A stretch of DNA of 64,000 nt from DATMRF01 sp035566435. Lineage in GTDB: Bacteria; Verrucomicrobiota; Verrucomicrobiia; Limisphaerales; UBA8199. The notes under the pieces are model-generated. The model was not told where the DNA came from, did no database searches, and was given only the letters and a program-made list of their open reading frames with translations. The stretch lies in NCBI GenBank assembly GCA_035566435.1, contig DATMRF010000054.1:1-64000 (forward strand), given 5' to 3'. A program made the position numbers and the translations under genes. Shown here piece by piece: positions 16,593 through 25,715 of this stretch (its first letter is position 1; each line of letters begins with the position of its first letter).

Positions 16593-18815
16593 ATGCCAAC
16601 TGTGCAACCCCAGGACCCTATGGTAGCCGAGATGCCAGTCGCTGGTCGCGGGGACGCTGTTGAAGGCGCCGGTCCAAATCCGGCCGCGACCACGGCCGCT
16701 ACGGAAGCGCCGCCGCGCACCATCCGTCGCATGGTCCGCCCGGACCAGATCTGCGTTCTGACCTTCGACCGGCCCGGTTCTGCCGCTAACATTTTCGACC
16801 TCGCCACGCTGAGGGAACTGGGCGAGGAACTTGAGTTTGTCGCCGGCTCCCCGCAGCTTAAGGGGTTGATCCTTACGAGCGCCAAGCGCTCGATATTCAT
16901 CGCCGGGGCCGACCTGGAAATGATCAGCGGCGCCGCCTCCGTCGAACAGGGGCGCGCGTTGATCGAAGCAGGCCAGGCAGTGATGAACCGCCTCGCGGCT
17001 CTCCCTCTCCCCACCGTCGCCGCCATCCACGGCGCTGCCGTCGGCGGCGGTTACGAAATCTGCCTCGCCTGCGATTACCGCATCGCCTCGAACGACCGCG
17101 CAACGAAAATCGGCCTGCCGGAAACGCAAATCGGCCTCCTGCCTGCCTGGGGCGGTTCGACGCGGCTGCCGCGGTTGATTGGCCTGCCCAAGGCGTTGGA
17201 CATTATCCTTGCCGGGAAGACGCTGGCGGCGAAGCCGGCCCTGAAATGCGGGCTGGTGGACGAATTGGCCCCGGCCGAGTACTTGCTCGATGTCGCGGTC
17301 CGAATGATTCGCCGCGGAAAAGCGCGGCGTCCGTCCCGTTGGCTGATAAACAATAGGTTGGTCGCGGCTGTGCTCGCCGCTCGCTTGCGCTCACAGTTGC
17401 TCAAAAAGACGCACGGGAATTACCCCGCTGTGCTCGAAGCGCTGGCGGTCGTGACTAAGAGCGTTTCCAGCTCCGTCTCTGACTCAATGGTGCTCGAACG
17501 TGATGGCATCCTCGAACTCATGCGGACGGACGTCTGCCGCAATCTGATTCGCGTCTTCTTCCTGCAGGAGCGCGCCAAAAAGCGAAGCGTTCCGGGGGCT
17601 GCGCCGGGCGTGGAACCGAAGCCCATCAAGCGCACCGCGGTCATCGGAGGCGGCGTGATGGGCGCCGGCATCGCGCAATGGCTTAGCGCGCGGCAATTGC
17701 CGGTCATTCTGCGCGACATCAATGCCGAGCAAGTGGCCAAAGGCATGGCCGCCATCGCCAAAGTTTACCAGGAAGGAGCTAAACGCCATCTGTTCACCGC
17801 GCGCGAAGCCCGCGATGGCTTGGACCGCGTGTCTCCCGCGCCAACCGAGGTCCCACTGCGCCAGGTGGACCTGGTGATTGAAGCGGCCGTCGAAAACTTC
17901 GAGCTGAAGAAGAAAATCTTCCAGCGGCTGGACGAGTTGGCGGGCGACGAAACGCTGCTGGCCACCAATACTTCAGCCCTGCCCATTTCGGATCTCGCTG
18001 CCCGCACGCGGCGGCCCGAGCGGGTGCTGGGATTGCATTTTTTCAATCCGGTCCACCGCATGCAGCTTGTCGAGGTGATCGCTGCCCGGCAGACTTCACC
18101 CGAAGTTCTGCAACGCGCGCTGCGGTTCGTGCAGCAGCTCGGCAAACTCCCCGTCATCGTCAAAGACAGCCCCGGCTTCCTTGTCAACCGCATCCTGATG
18201 CCTTATCTCGTCGAGGCCGGAAACCTTTTCCAGGCCGGCGCCCGCGTCACAGCCCTCGACGAAGCGATGCTCGACTTCGGCATGCCCATGGGGCCGATGC
18301 GCTTGCTGGACGAAGTGGGTGTGGATGTTGCCTTCCATGTGGCGCAGACCCTCGCCGCCACGTTCCGGGACCGGATGGTCGTGCCTTCGGCCCTCAGCAG
18401 GATGGTCCAGGCCGGCCAGTTAGGCCGCAAGAGCGGTGCCGGATTTTATCTGCACGCCAAAGGCAAAGCGCCGCGTCTAAACCCGCGGGTAGCCGACTAT
18501 CAATCCCCCGCCGCCGCTCAGCCGTCGCCCACCACCCTGTGGGAACGCATGGTCCTGTTGATGGTCAACGAGGCGGCGCGCTGTCTCGAGGAAGGAATTG
18601 TCACCGACCCGGCAGACATTGATTTCGCCATGATCATGGGCACGGGCTTCGCGCCGTTTCGAGGCGGGCCGCTGCGGTACGCTGACGCACTCGGCGCCGA
18701 CGAAGCAGTCGGGGCCATGGAACACCTGGTGGACAGTGGCGCCGCCCACTTCGCGCCTTGCGCCCTCTTGCGCACCATGGCCACAACCGGAAAGAAGTTT
18801 TATCCGTCTAAGTAA
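16593..18815 (+). CDS. fadJ: Bifunctional enoyl-CoA hydratase / 3-hydroxyacyl-CoA dehydrogenase
   Basis: A 740-residue alpha-subunit-type multifunctional enzyme. The N-terminal crotonase domain keeps both catalytic glutamates (GGGYEICL and GLPETQIG) and the oxyanion region. The dehydrogenase domain (from ~residue 350) has the NAD Rossmann motif IGGGVMGAGIAQ and the catalytic His in HFFNPVHRMQLVE. It ends with the FRGGPLRYAD C-terminal helix domain. It performs the second and third steps of beta-oxidation with the adjacent thiolase. Residues 1-46 are Pro/Ala-rich and unusual; ATG at 16731 (residue 47) is an alternative start. Eight bases separate it from the acyl-CoA dehydrogenase. Confidence 0.92.
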   Translation: MPTVQPQDPMVAEMPVAGRGDAVEGAGPNPAATTAATEAPPRTIRRMVRPDQICVLTFDRPGSAANIFDLATLRELGEELEFVAGSPQLKGLILTSAKRSIFIAGADLEMISGAASVEQGRALIEAGQAVMNRLAALPLPTVAAIHGAAVGGGYEICLACDYRIASNDRATKIGLPETQIGLLPAWGGSTRLPRLIGLPKALDIILAGKTLAAKPALKCGLVDELAPAEYLLDVAVRMIRRGKARRPSRWLINNRLVAAVLAARLRSQLLKKTHGNYPAVLEALAVVTKSVSSSVSDSMVLERDGILELMRTDVCRNLIRVFFLQERAKKRSVPGAAPGVEPKPIKRTAVIGGGVMGAGIAQWLSARQLPVILRDINAEQVAKGMAAIAKVYQEGAKRHLFTAREARDGLDRVSPAPTEVPLRQVDLVIEAAVENFELKKKIFQRLDELAGDETLLATNTSALPISDLAARTRRPERVLGLHFFNPVHRMQLVEVIAARQTSPEVLQRALRFVQQLGKLPVIVKDSPGFLVNRILMPYLVEAGNLFQAGARVTALDEAMLDFGMPMGPMRLLDEVGVDVAFHVAQTLAATFRDRMVVPSALSRMVQAGQLGRKSGAGFYLHAKGKAPRLNPRVADYQSPAAAQPSPTTLWERMVLLMVNEAARCLEEGIVTDPADIDFAMIMGTGFAPFRGGPLRYADALGADEAVGAMEHLVDSGAAHFAPCALLRTMATTGKKFYPSK

Positions 18816-18822
18816 GGACTTT

Positions 18823-20721
18823 ATGGTCGAGACTACGCCCCCACCCAGCCCGCCGCGAACAAAACTCGCTGCCGAAGAGCCGCGCTCCCTCATCGACACG
18901 TCCAAAATGTCCGCTGGCCAGCGGGCTGCCCTCGAGCTGACCGAGGCTGCGCGGGAAGTCGCGCGGGAATCAACCTTTGTCAGCGGCCTGTTCATGGGCC
19001 GGTTCGACCTGACCGGCCTCCGCCCGTTTCCAGAACAAAACGCGGCCGACCGTGAGCAAGGCGATGCGTTTCTTCAACGGTTGGAAGCGCTGCTGCGCAC
19101 AAAAGTCGATCCGGATGAGATCGATCGAACCGGTGAAATCCCGCCGACGGTCTTCGAAGAACTGGCAAAGCTGGGCGCATTTGGGATCAAAATCTTGCCG
19201 GAATATGGCGGCCTGGGCCTTTCCCAGACAAATTATTGTCGGGCTGCGATGTTGCTGGCCGGCTGGTGTGGAAATCTGACAGCCCTGGTTTCAGCGCATC
19301 AGTCCATTGGTGTACCGCAGCCGCTCATTCTATTCGGCACTGAGGATCAAAAGCGCAAATACCTGCCTCGGGTCGCTCGCGGCGAGATTTCAGCCTTTGC
19401 GCTCACTGAGGAAGGCGCGGGCTCGGACCCGGCGACGATGCAGACCCGCGCCGAGCCTACCCCGGACGGAAAGTTCTTCGTGCTTAACGGGAAGAAGCTT
19501 TGGTGCACCAACGGCACCAAAGCCGGCGTCATCGTCGTCATGGCCAAGACGCCGCCGAAAATGAGCGCCGGCAAACCCAAAGATCAAATCACCGCGTTTA
19601 TCGTCGAAACGGATTGGCCAGGGGTCGAAGTCACTCACCGTTGCCGGTTCATGGGCCTAAGGGCGCTCTACAACGGGGTGATGGAGTTCGACAATGTGCG
19701 TGTGCCGCGCGAGAACATTCTGCTGGCGGAAGGCAAGGGACTTCGAGTGGCGCTGACGACTCTGAACACCGGCCGGCTGACCCTCCCCGCTGCGTGCGTT
19801 GGGCTGGCCAAACGTTGCCTGGAGCTCACCCGGCGCTGGGCCGGTGACCGTGTGCAATGGGGCGCGCCCATCGGCAAACACGCCGCCATCGCCGACAAAC
19901 TCGCCCGCATGGCCGCCAACACCTTTGCCATGGAATCGATGACGTTGCTCGCCGCCAGTGCGGTGGATCGCGACAAACGGGCCGACGTTCGCCTCGAGGC
20001 CGCCATGTGCAAAATGTGGGCCACGGAACAGACCTGGGCCATCGTCAATGATGCAGTCCAAATTCGCGGCGGGCGCGGCTACGAGACCGCCGCGTCGCTG
20101 AAGGCCCGCGGGGAAGAGCCCGTCCCTCTCGAGCGTTTCCTGCGCGACTGCCGCATCAACACCATCTTTGAAGGATCCAGCGAAGTCATGCGCCTGTTCA
20201 TCGCGCGCGAAGCCCTCGACCCGCACCTCAAAGTGAGCGCAGCGGTGCTGAACTCGAAGCTGCCCCTGGCCCAGCGGCTGCGTGCCGCCGTCGGCGCTGC
20301 GTTCTTCTACGCCAAATGGTATCCAAAACAGTGGCTGCCATTCGGTGCGAGCTTCGGACTCCGCAGCCCGCGCTCGGCATCGCCACACCTCCGATACGCT
20401 GCCCGAACCAGCCGCCGGCTCGCCCGAACACTCTTCGCCGCGATGCTTCGTCACGGCCCGAAACTCGAGCGGGAGCAGCTCTTGCTTGGCCGGCTCGTGG
20501 ACATCGGTACCGAGCTGTTTGCCATCACCGCCACCTGTCTGCGGGCGGAGGCGCTGGCCCAATCAGGTGACAAGGACCCGGAGACCGCCGACCTCCTTCC
20601 CTTCGCCGACTACTTCTGCGAAATGTCGCGTCTGCGCATCGAGGAAAAGTTTCGCGAACTGCGGCGCAACGCCGACCACTCCGGCTACCGCCTCGCCCAA
20701 AAACTTCTGCTTAAAAAGTAG
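18823..20721 (+). CDS. Acyl-CoA dehydrogenase, long form with C-terminal extension
   Basis: A 632-residue flavoprotein, longer than the ~380 of simple acyl-CoA dehydrogenases and closer to VLCAD/ACAD9-like proteins, with ~180 extra C-terminal residues and a ~70-residue N-terminal extension. Signatures: AFALTEEGAGSDPATMQT (FAD/substrate), the RxxxQWG-like RVQWGAPIGKH, and VPLERFLRDCRINTIFEGSSEV carrying the likely catalytic Glu. It performs the first dehydrogenation of beta-oxidation. The ATG at 18823 has AGGA 7 bp upstream; an in-frame ATG at 18736 would lie inside the FadJ gene and is rejected. It closes the fatty-acid cluster. Confidence 0.92.
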   Translation: MVETTPPPSPPRTKLAAEEPRSLIDTSKMSAGQRAALELTEAAREVARESTFVSGLFMGRFDLTGLRPFPEQNAADREQGDAFLQRLEALLRTKVDPDEIDRTGEIPPTVFEELAKLGAFGIKILPEYGGLGLSQTNYCRAAMLLAGWCGNLTALVSAHQSIGVPQPLILFGTEDQKRKYLPRVARGEISAFALTEEGAGSDPATMQTRAEPTPDGKFFVLNGKKLWCTNGTKAGVIVVMAKTPPKMSAGKPKDQITAFIVETDWPGVEVTHRCRFMGLRALYNGVMEFDNVRVPRENILLAEGKGLRVALTTLNTGRLTLPAACVGLAKRCLELTRRWAGDRVQWGAPIGKHAAIADKLARMAANTFAMESMTLLAASAVDRDKRADVRLEAAMCKMWATEQTWAIVNDAVQIRGGRGYETAASLKARGEEPVPLERFLRDCRINTIFEGSSEVMRLFIAREALDPHLKVSAAVLNSKLPLAQRLRAAVGAAFFYAKWYPKQWLPFGASFGLRSPRSASPHLRYAARTSRRLARTLFAAMLRHGPKLEREQLLLGRLVDIGTELFAITATCLRAEALAQSGDKDPETADLLPFADYFCEMSRLRIEEKFRELRRNADHSGYRLAQKLLLKK

Positions 20722-20784
20722 GCGCCAGTCACCTGGGCCGGGTAGCATTGGGCGCCTGTCAGACTATCCGAAATTGCGCTGCGA

Positions 20785-22614
20785 TTACCGTTCAATGCCG
20801 ACCGGATAGAGCAGATAACGCTCGTCGTAATAAGGGCTCCTCTCGTAGAACCATCGTTTTCGCGCCTCTGGCTCTGCGGCGAATTTTGGCTCGTCTCGCA
20901 GCTTCGTTTCGAACTCCGTTTTGAGTTTTGGATTGTTTGCGAGCATTCCTTCCGCCAGGGGTGCCAGCACGTAACCCTCGATGTATTCGGTGCGCTGGAG
21001 AATTTCGAGAAAGAAGCCCCATGCGAAGAACGAATCGTCGCTCTGAGGCTCGAGCAGCGCCACCGCCAAATCGCCAAGCGGCTGCGTCGTCGGCACGCGA
21101 ACGGACCCAGCCGGGAAGGATTCCTGGCGAATCTCAGCCTTTACACTCGTCTTAAGGGTGTAGCGGCCTTCGTAAGGATGAAAGCCATCGTTGGTCTGAG
21201 GCTGCGGGTTGAGGAGGCGATACATTTCCAAGGTCACCGTTCGCGCCGCCGGCAAGGTTTCCATCTGAATCCCGTGCAGTTTGAGCCGAGCGATGACATC
21301 CGGTTTGCTGAACGGCACCCAATAGGCTTTCGGGCGGGTCACTTCGACATCAGGCCCTTCCAACGTGATAGGTAATCGGGGGTAAGCTCTGGGTGTTCCC
21401 AACCAGCGGATCTCGTTAGTCCCTGTCGCGGGAGAGACATACGTTTCATAGGAGATGCCGAGGAAATCCACGCTCTTTCGTTCACCGGTGGCCTTGCCCC
21501 GGTTCAGGGGCAACACAGTGCGGTTTGTGCTCGCGTCGGCTTCTGCGGCGCGTCGCAAGGCATTACCCTGGCTCCCAAGCGTTCGCAGTGACGATTCGAG
21601 CAGCACATAGGTGCCGAGCACACGTTGCCGGTAGGGTTTCAGGGAATGCGTTTCGACCAGCACCGTCGGCAGGTGACGTAGGTCGCCATAACCATTCGAG
21701 AATCGCGGCAAGGACGGTCCTGCGGAGAAGCCCTGGGTTATATCGATTTCATCACTCCCTTCGAAAAACTGACCGGGGATGTGACCCATGGCCTTCAGTG
21801 CCGCTTCCGCTGAAGGCCGGTAAACCTCATTTAGCCATTGGCTGATCCGTGGCGACCAGGAGAAGGCGCCTGAGTCGCCGTTGTATCCGAAGGTGATGTC
21901 GTATTGTTGATCCATGCCATCGGTGACGTGCACGTCGACGTAAAGCGCGGGCGACCACTCGTTGATGAGTCGGAGCATGGCCTGCATTTCGGGGGAGTCC
22001 ACCTTCATGTAATCCCGGTTCAGATTCAGGTTCTGCGCGGTGGTTCGCCAGCCCTGGCGGACGGGGCCTCGTTGGTTCGGACGGTTCCATTCCGAGGAAC
22101 GCTCGTGGCCGTCGGCATTGAAGATGGGGACGAAGAGGAGGTTGGCCCGCTCCAGCAACGATGCCTTGCCTCGAAACGTGATATCGCGCAGGAGCATCAA
22201 ACCCGCGTCCTTGCCATCGATCTCGCCTGAGTGAATACCCGCCTGCACGAGCAGCGTCGGGCGGCCATTTCTGCGCGCTGCCTCGGGGCTGAAGGCGTGG
22301 CCCCTCGCCGCGATGACGACGTAAAGCACGCGCCCTTGCGCGGTTTGTCCGAATTCCTGAAGCGAGATCAGGGACGAGGCCTTGGCGAGCTTCTTGAGAT
22401 ACGCAAAGGTCTCCTCGTAGTTCGGCGTTTCCGTCAGCCCGGTTTTCTCGCAAGGAGTAATCCACGGATCATCGGGCGTTGCGATCAGCTTCTCGCTCGT
22501 GCCCATCCAGGGTTGCACAGGCGGCAGGCAATCTCCTGCGAGAGCCCCTCCGGCCGCGAGAACAAGGAAGGATCCAATGCCGAATCGGAGCTTGGTGGAG
22601 GAAAAATGTTTCAT
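20785..22614 (-). CDS. M14-family zinc carboxypeptidase, exported
   Basis: A 609-residue exported metallopeptidase. The ATG at 22614 starts a signal peptide (MKHFSSTKLRFGIGSFLVLAAGGALAGD). Zinc ligands: His and Glu in AGIHSGEIDGKD, with the third His probably in VDVHVTDGMDQQYD. The substrate-binding Arg region LNLNRDYMK is present. Such proteins trim peptides or peptidoglycan stems outside the cytoplasm. The C-terminal ~250 residues form a beta-rich part of unknown role. It converges with the acyl-CoA dehydrogenase. The frame continues to 22707 but without signal-like sequence. Confidence 0.87.
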   Translation of the reverse strand: MKHFSSTKLRFGIGSFLVLAAGGALAGDCLPPVQPWMGTSEKLIATPDDPWITPCEKTGLTETPNYEETFAYLKKLAKASSLISLQEFGQTAQGRVLYVVIAARGHAFSPEAARRNGRPTLLVQAGIHSGEIDGKDAGLMLLRDITFRGKASLLERANLLFVPIFNADGHERSSEWNRPNQRGPVRQGWRTTAQNLNLNRDYMKVDSPEMQAMLRLINEWSPALYVDVHVTDGMDQQYDITFGYNGDSGAFSWSPRISQWLNEVYRPSAEAALKAMGHIPGQFFEGSDEIDITQGFSAGPSLPRFSNGYGDLRHLPTVLVETHSLKPYRQRVLGTYVLLESSLRTLGSQGNALRRAAEADASTNRTVLPLNRGKATGERKSVDFLGISYETYVSPATGTNEIRWLGTPRAYPRLPITLEGPDVEVTRPKAYWVPFSKPDVIARLKLHGIQMETLPAARTVTLEMYRLLNPQPQTNDGFHPYEGRYTLKTSVKAEIRQESFPAGSVRVPTTQPLGDLAVALLEPQSDDSFFAWGFFLEILQRTEYIEGYVLAPLAEGMLANNPKLKTEFETKLRDEPKFAAEPEARKRWFYERSPYYDERYLLYPVGIER

Positions 22615-22810
22615 CGCGAGTGATGGTGCGCCGGGATAATCACTTACACAAAGCAGAAAATTCGCGGAGGCGCGGCAACGCGCCGCAACGCGCGGCTTTT
22701 TTGTCATGAATTGTCATGCAATCCTTTTGTGAAACGCCGCCTTTAGAGAACTCTGCATAGGAAAGACGCCGGTTGGGCGCGCGACAGACTTCTTCCGGTC
22801 CGTGCGCCGG

Positions 22811-22841
22811 TCTCATTAACACCCAGCTTCAGCGCTTGTCA
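22811..22841. repeat. Half copy of the CTCATTAACACC repeat
   Basis: TCTCATTAACACC followed by CAGCTTCAGCG matches the left arm of the element at 26020-26050, but the palindromic complement is degraded. No right arm is found nearby. Confidence 0.6.
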
Positions 22842-22942
22842 TTATCCACATCTTCTGGACGCCTGCATCGGTCCCTCTTTTCAGCACCCACGAGACCTTT
22901 GGAATGCGCAGCAGGTCTTAGCCGCCGCCAGTCACGTTTTCT

Positions 22943-23042
22943 GGAATCCCAACGGGATTCCGTCACTCAGCCCAGGGTTGCGAGGAACGAGCTACCCTGG
23001 GTCAAGCGCGCTGCAAACCCGCCAACCCTGAAAAGGGTTGCG
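22943..23042. repeat. Structured repeat with three successive hairpins
   Basis: Three stem-loops occur in a row: GGAATCCC/GGGATTCC (22943-22961), CCCAGGGT.../ACCCTGGG (22971-23001) and CAACCCT/AGGGTTG (23023-23040). Each pair is perfect. Such compact multi-hairpin units are typical of dispersed intergenic repeats. Confidence 0.6.
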
Positions 23043-23099
23043 TCAAACTACCGTGACTCGGCGTGTGGGCCGGACGAGGCAACCTCTGTCTGAAGGATG

Positions 23100-23146
23100 G
23101 TACAAATAAAAGGCCCGCACCAGGATCGACTCCTGAACTGCGGGCT
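23100..23146 (-). terminator. Intrinsic terminator of the 23170-23508 gene
   Basis: On the minus strand GCCCGCA (23145-23139) pairs with TGCGGGC (23119-23113), with an inner CAGGA/TCCTG stem. It is followed by TTTTATTTG. It lies 25 bp after the gene's stop. Confidence 0.85.
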
Positions 23147-23169
23147 GGAATTGAATTTAAGGGTTTTCT

Positions 23170-23508
23170 CTATTTCGCCAGTTCGATCTTCGACACGGTG
23201 AGGACCTTCTTGCCGTCCACTTCCTTGACCGTCCCGGTCGCGCTCACCTTTTTCGATTTCTCACAAACTTCATCTTTATCGGTGAACTTCTTTCCCACTT
23301 CATTGTCGGCCACGTAGTATTTGACCGTCTTGCCGTCTTCCGTGGTCTCGATCACGGTTTGGCACTTGTCACCTTCCTTGAGAATGCACTTGGCGCATTT
23401 GCCTTCGCCGGTGACGGTTACTTCTTTGTCGCCGGCGAAAGCCGGTGCCGCCAGCGCGAACAGAAACAGTCCCACCAGGCCCGTTGTCAGGGCGATGCGT
23501 TTTTTCAT
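23170..23508 (-). CDS. Small exported cysteine-containing protein
   Basis: A 112-residue protein with a signal peptide (MKKRIALTTGLVGLFLFALAAPAFAGD). The mature part is a small OB-like beta domain with four cysteines in three places (GKCAKCILK, DKCQTV, DEVCEKSKK), charged and Lys-rich, ending KKVLTVSKIELAK. It resembles the small DUF6370-type secreted proteins; the assignment is tentative. A strong Shine-Dalgarno (AAGGAAAGG) precedes the ATG at 23508 and a terminator follows the stop, so it is a single-gene transcript, probably well expressed. Metal binding by the CxxC is possible but unproven. Confidence 0.8.
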   Translation of the reverse strand: MKKRIALTTGLVGLFLFALAAPAFAGDKEVTVTGEGKCAKCILKEGDKCQTVIETTEDGKTVKYYVADNEVGKKFTDKDEVCEKSKKVSATGTVKEVDGKKVLTVSKIELAK

Positions 23509-24081
23509 TTTTTTCCTTTCCTTTGGTTCTGGTTTTTTGAGCTGAGAAAAACGGTACACCTGGGTCTGCTTCAATTCAACACAAAAGGGAAGCCGTGCGC
23601 CAAGGAATTTCCTCAAATCTGGCTCCTTTTACTCCACAGCCACACCGGGCGTGAGGCCCGGACGGCGGCGGCCGTCGCGGAGATAGTGTCAAACCGTAGA
23701 TCGGGCCCTCTTCACCGATTATCGGACCAGCTCGGCCCGGCCCGTTTACCGAACCTCAGAGCTCGTCTCCACTGATCACGATATCGTCCATTGACTATCG
23801 GCTATCGACTATTGCCTGTTTGCTGTTCCCAGCTTTCATCGTTCTGCCTTTTCCGCTCCCTTGCGCGTTTTCCGCGTCTTCCGCGGTCCTTCTCCCTCGC
23901 TGAAATCCAAAATCCAGTCTGACACTATGATTCATCCTTCATGCTTCGTATCCGGCCGGGTGAGCACACAAGGATCAGGCACAAATCCCGCAAACAGGCG
24001 GATAAGCCTGGCCAATCGTCGACTGGATCGGACGGTTAGTTAGGGCGCGGGCTGCGATTCGAGGTCCGACAACAGGAAAGA
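23509..24081. other. Intergenic, no feature seen
   Basis: About 570 bp between two minus-strand genes. Frames here lack protein-like composition. No tRNA, terminator or repeat copy was recognised. Confidence 0.5.
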
Positions 24082-24651
24082 TCACCCGGCAGCTCGGGCG
24101 GAGTTCACTTGATGGATGAGCCAGGCGCGGGCGTGGGTCCAGTAATACTTGGCGGTGCGCTCGGAGAGGCCCAGGGCTTGGGCGGCTTCAACGTTGGTCA
24201 TGCCCACGAAACAACGCAGCTTCACTACCTCAGCTTGGACGGCGTGGATGGCGGCGAGCTTGTCCAGCGCCTCGTTCACGGCGAGGAGTTGATCGTCGTC
24301 ACCACCAGGCCCGGCCACTTCAATGCTTTCAAGGTCCACGCGTTGCCACTCGCCTCCGTGCCGTTGTGCGCGTTTGCGGCGGGCCTTTTCAATGAGAATA
24401 CGGCGCATCGCCTCGGCGGCGGCACCAAAGAAATGAGCCCGGCCAGAGAAGTTTGGATTCGTGTTGCCCACCAACCGAAGCCAGGCTTCATGCACGAGCG
24501 CTGTTGGCTGCAACGTCTGGTTGGGCTTTTCGCTGGCCATGCGCGAGGCCGCCAGCTTGCGTAATTCCTCATAGACCAACGGCAGCAGTTTATCGGCGGC
24601 TTTGGGATCGCCCTGTTCGATGGACTCAAGAATACGGGTAACGTCGCTCAG
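24082..24651 (-). CDS. ECF-type RNA polymerase sigma factor (PVC/TIGR02999-like)
   Basis: A 189-residue ECF sigma factor if read from CTG at 24651. Region 2 is LVYEELRKLAASRMASEK...LVHEAWLRLVG...FSGRAHFFGAAAEAMRRILIEKARRK; region 4 is VEAAQALGLSERTAKYYWTHARAWLIHQV. Homologues normally begin MSDVTRILExIEQGDPKAAD. That segment is intact here, but its first codon is CTG and the codon before it is a TGA stop. The first conventional start (TTG, 24579) would remove helix 1 of region 2. Downstream of a kinase-WD40 gene, as is common for such sigma factors. See findings. Confidence 0.85.
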   Translation of the reverse strand: MSDVTRILESIEQGDPKAADKLLPLVYEELRKLAASRMASEKPNQTLQPTALVHEAWLRLVGNTNPNFSGRAHFFGAAAEAMRRILIEKARRKRAQRHGGEWQRVDLESIEVAGPGGDDDQLLAVNEALDKLAAIHAVQAEVVKLRCFVGMTNVEAAQALGLSERTAKYYWTHARAWLIHQVNSARAAG

Positions 24652-24872
24652 TCAGCGACTACTACCAAATTACTCGGCCTTGTGCCAGTCAATTTGACAT
24701 CGGTGCTGCAAACAAAAAATCACACCGGCAGTTTCGTTGCGGGGCAGGAAAATCTTCTCAGTGCCGGTGAAGAGCCCTGGCCCCGTGGCTTTGTTCCACG
24801 GGACCAGGGCTTGAAAAGCAGGCACGGTCAGGCGAACGACATTCCTAACCTGCGCTACTCCCGAATTCCGCT

Positions 24873-25715
24873 TCATTGACCATTTGTCACCGTGATTACA
24901 AAGGTAATGTCCGTCACGAGGAATGGTGAAGCGACCGGACCGAATACGGCTGACATGTGAATAAGGTGTTGGCCGAGCGGCAGCGGTTTGACCATCAGAA
25001 ACACACCTTTGGCCACCGCCCCGTCAATGGTGGTTCCGTTGGCAATGCACGTGGCGCCAAAAAGGACGGTCGGATAAGTATCGTGGTCGGGCAGCGTGTA
25101 GCTGAACACGGTCGAGTCGAACAGGTAAGGTGAGTCCTGTGGATTGGTCAATCCAGGGATGGTCACGCCGTCAATGGTGAAGCTCGCTGCGGAAACCTGG
25201 CTCCATTCTCCTGAAACCTGCGCGCGCAGTTCGTCCACGGTAAAATCGGTGAACGACGGGCAGTTGGCGTTGTCGGCCCAGAAGGTCAGCGGACTGATTA
25301 ACAAAGCCTTCCCTTCGGGAATGCTGAATGGGAACGTGTCTGAAGGCGGAACCCCAAGTGGTGAGGCGAGCACCCACACTTCCCCGGATTGGCCGTCGCT
25401 TAAGGGGGCGGCGTAGCTGGCCGCGTCAACCGGGAGCGACAGTGTCCGCTGCCAGTACCGGGCCGCCCATTCCTGGTAACTCGCACCATAGGGGTGCGCC
25501 TGCGACGGGAACACCAGGGACTGGGGGTTGGAACCTCCGTCTGCTCGCGCGGGGGAAGCCGCCGCCACCAGCAGTGCCAGGGCTGCGATAACTCCGGCCT
25601 TCGGCCATAATCCTAAATCGAAAGCCCGTCCAAGGCGAACCGACGGCACAGTGGCTTGTTTTGCCGAGGCCGACTTGGTTTGTGTTCTGTTGTTGATGTC
25701 ATATGTCTGTTTCAT
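24873..25715 (-). CDS. Exported protein of an uncharacterised SYxEW-motif family
   Basis: A 280-residue exported protein. The export signal is long (membrane stretch residues ~42-58, AGVIAALALLVAAASPARA). The mature protein opens YGASYQEWAARYWQRTLSLP. That recalls a family of bacterial secreted proteins with a GxSYxEWxxxWWQWxxSxP opening and a later vPxGKaLLIPxxxxxxD segment (here IPEGKALLISPLTFWADN). Function is unknown. The ATG at 25715 has AAGGAG 8 bp upstream, an excellent ribosome-binding site. It lies between the kinase and the sigma factor on the same strand, so it could be an output or sensor of that regulatory pair; that is inference. Confidence 0.72.
   Translation of the reverse strand: MKQTYDINNRTQTKSASAKQATVPSVRLGRAFDLGLWPKAGVIAALALLVAAASPARADGGSNPQSLVFPSQAHPYGASYQEWAARYWQRTLSLPVDAASYAAPLSDGQSGEVWVLASPLGVPPSDTFPFSIPEGKALLISPLTFWADNANCPSFTDFTVDELRAQVSGEWSQVSAASFTIDGVTIPGLTNPQDSPYLFDSTVFSYTLPDHDTYPTVLFGATCIANGTTIDGAVAKGVFLMVKPLPLGQHLIHMSAVFGPVASPFLVTDITFVITVTNGQ

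Larger units (their letters stand above)
22615..23099. other. Intergenic, repeat-rich
   Basis: No protein gene is supported. It holds a CTCATTAACACC repeat copy (22811-22841) and a three-hairpin repeat (22943-23042), both described separately, and must include the promoter of the M14 peptidase gene. Confidence 0.6.

Noticed and set aside
20720..20757. AGGCGCC/GGCGCCT pair as a terminator
   Set aside because: The stem is short, the loop is long and no T-run follows on either strand.
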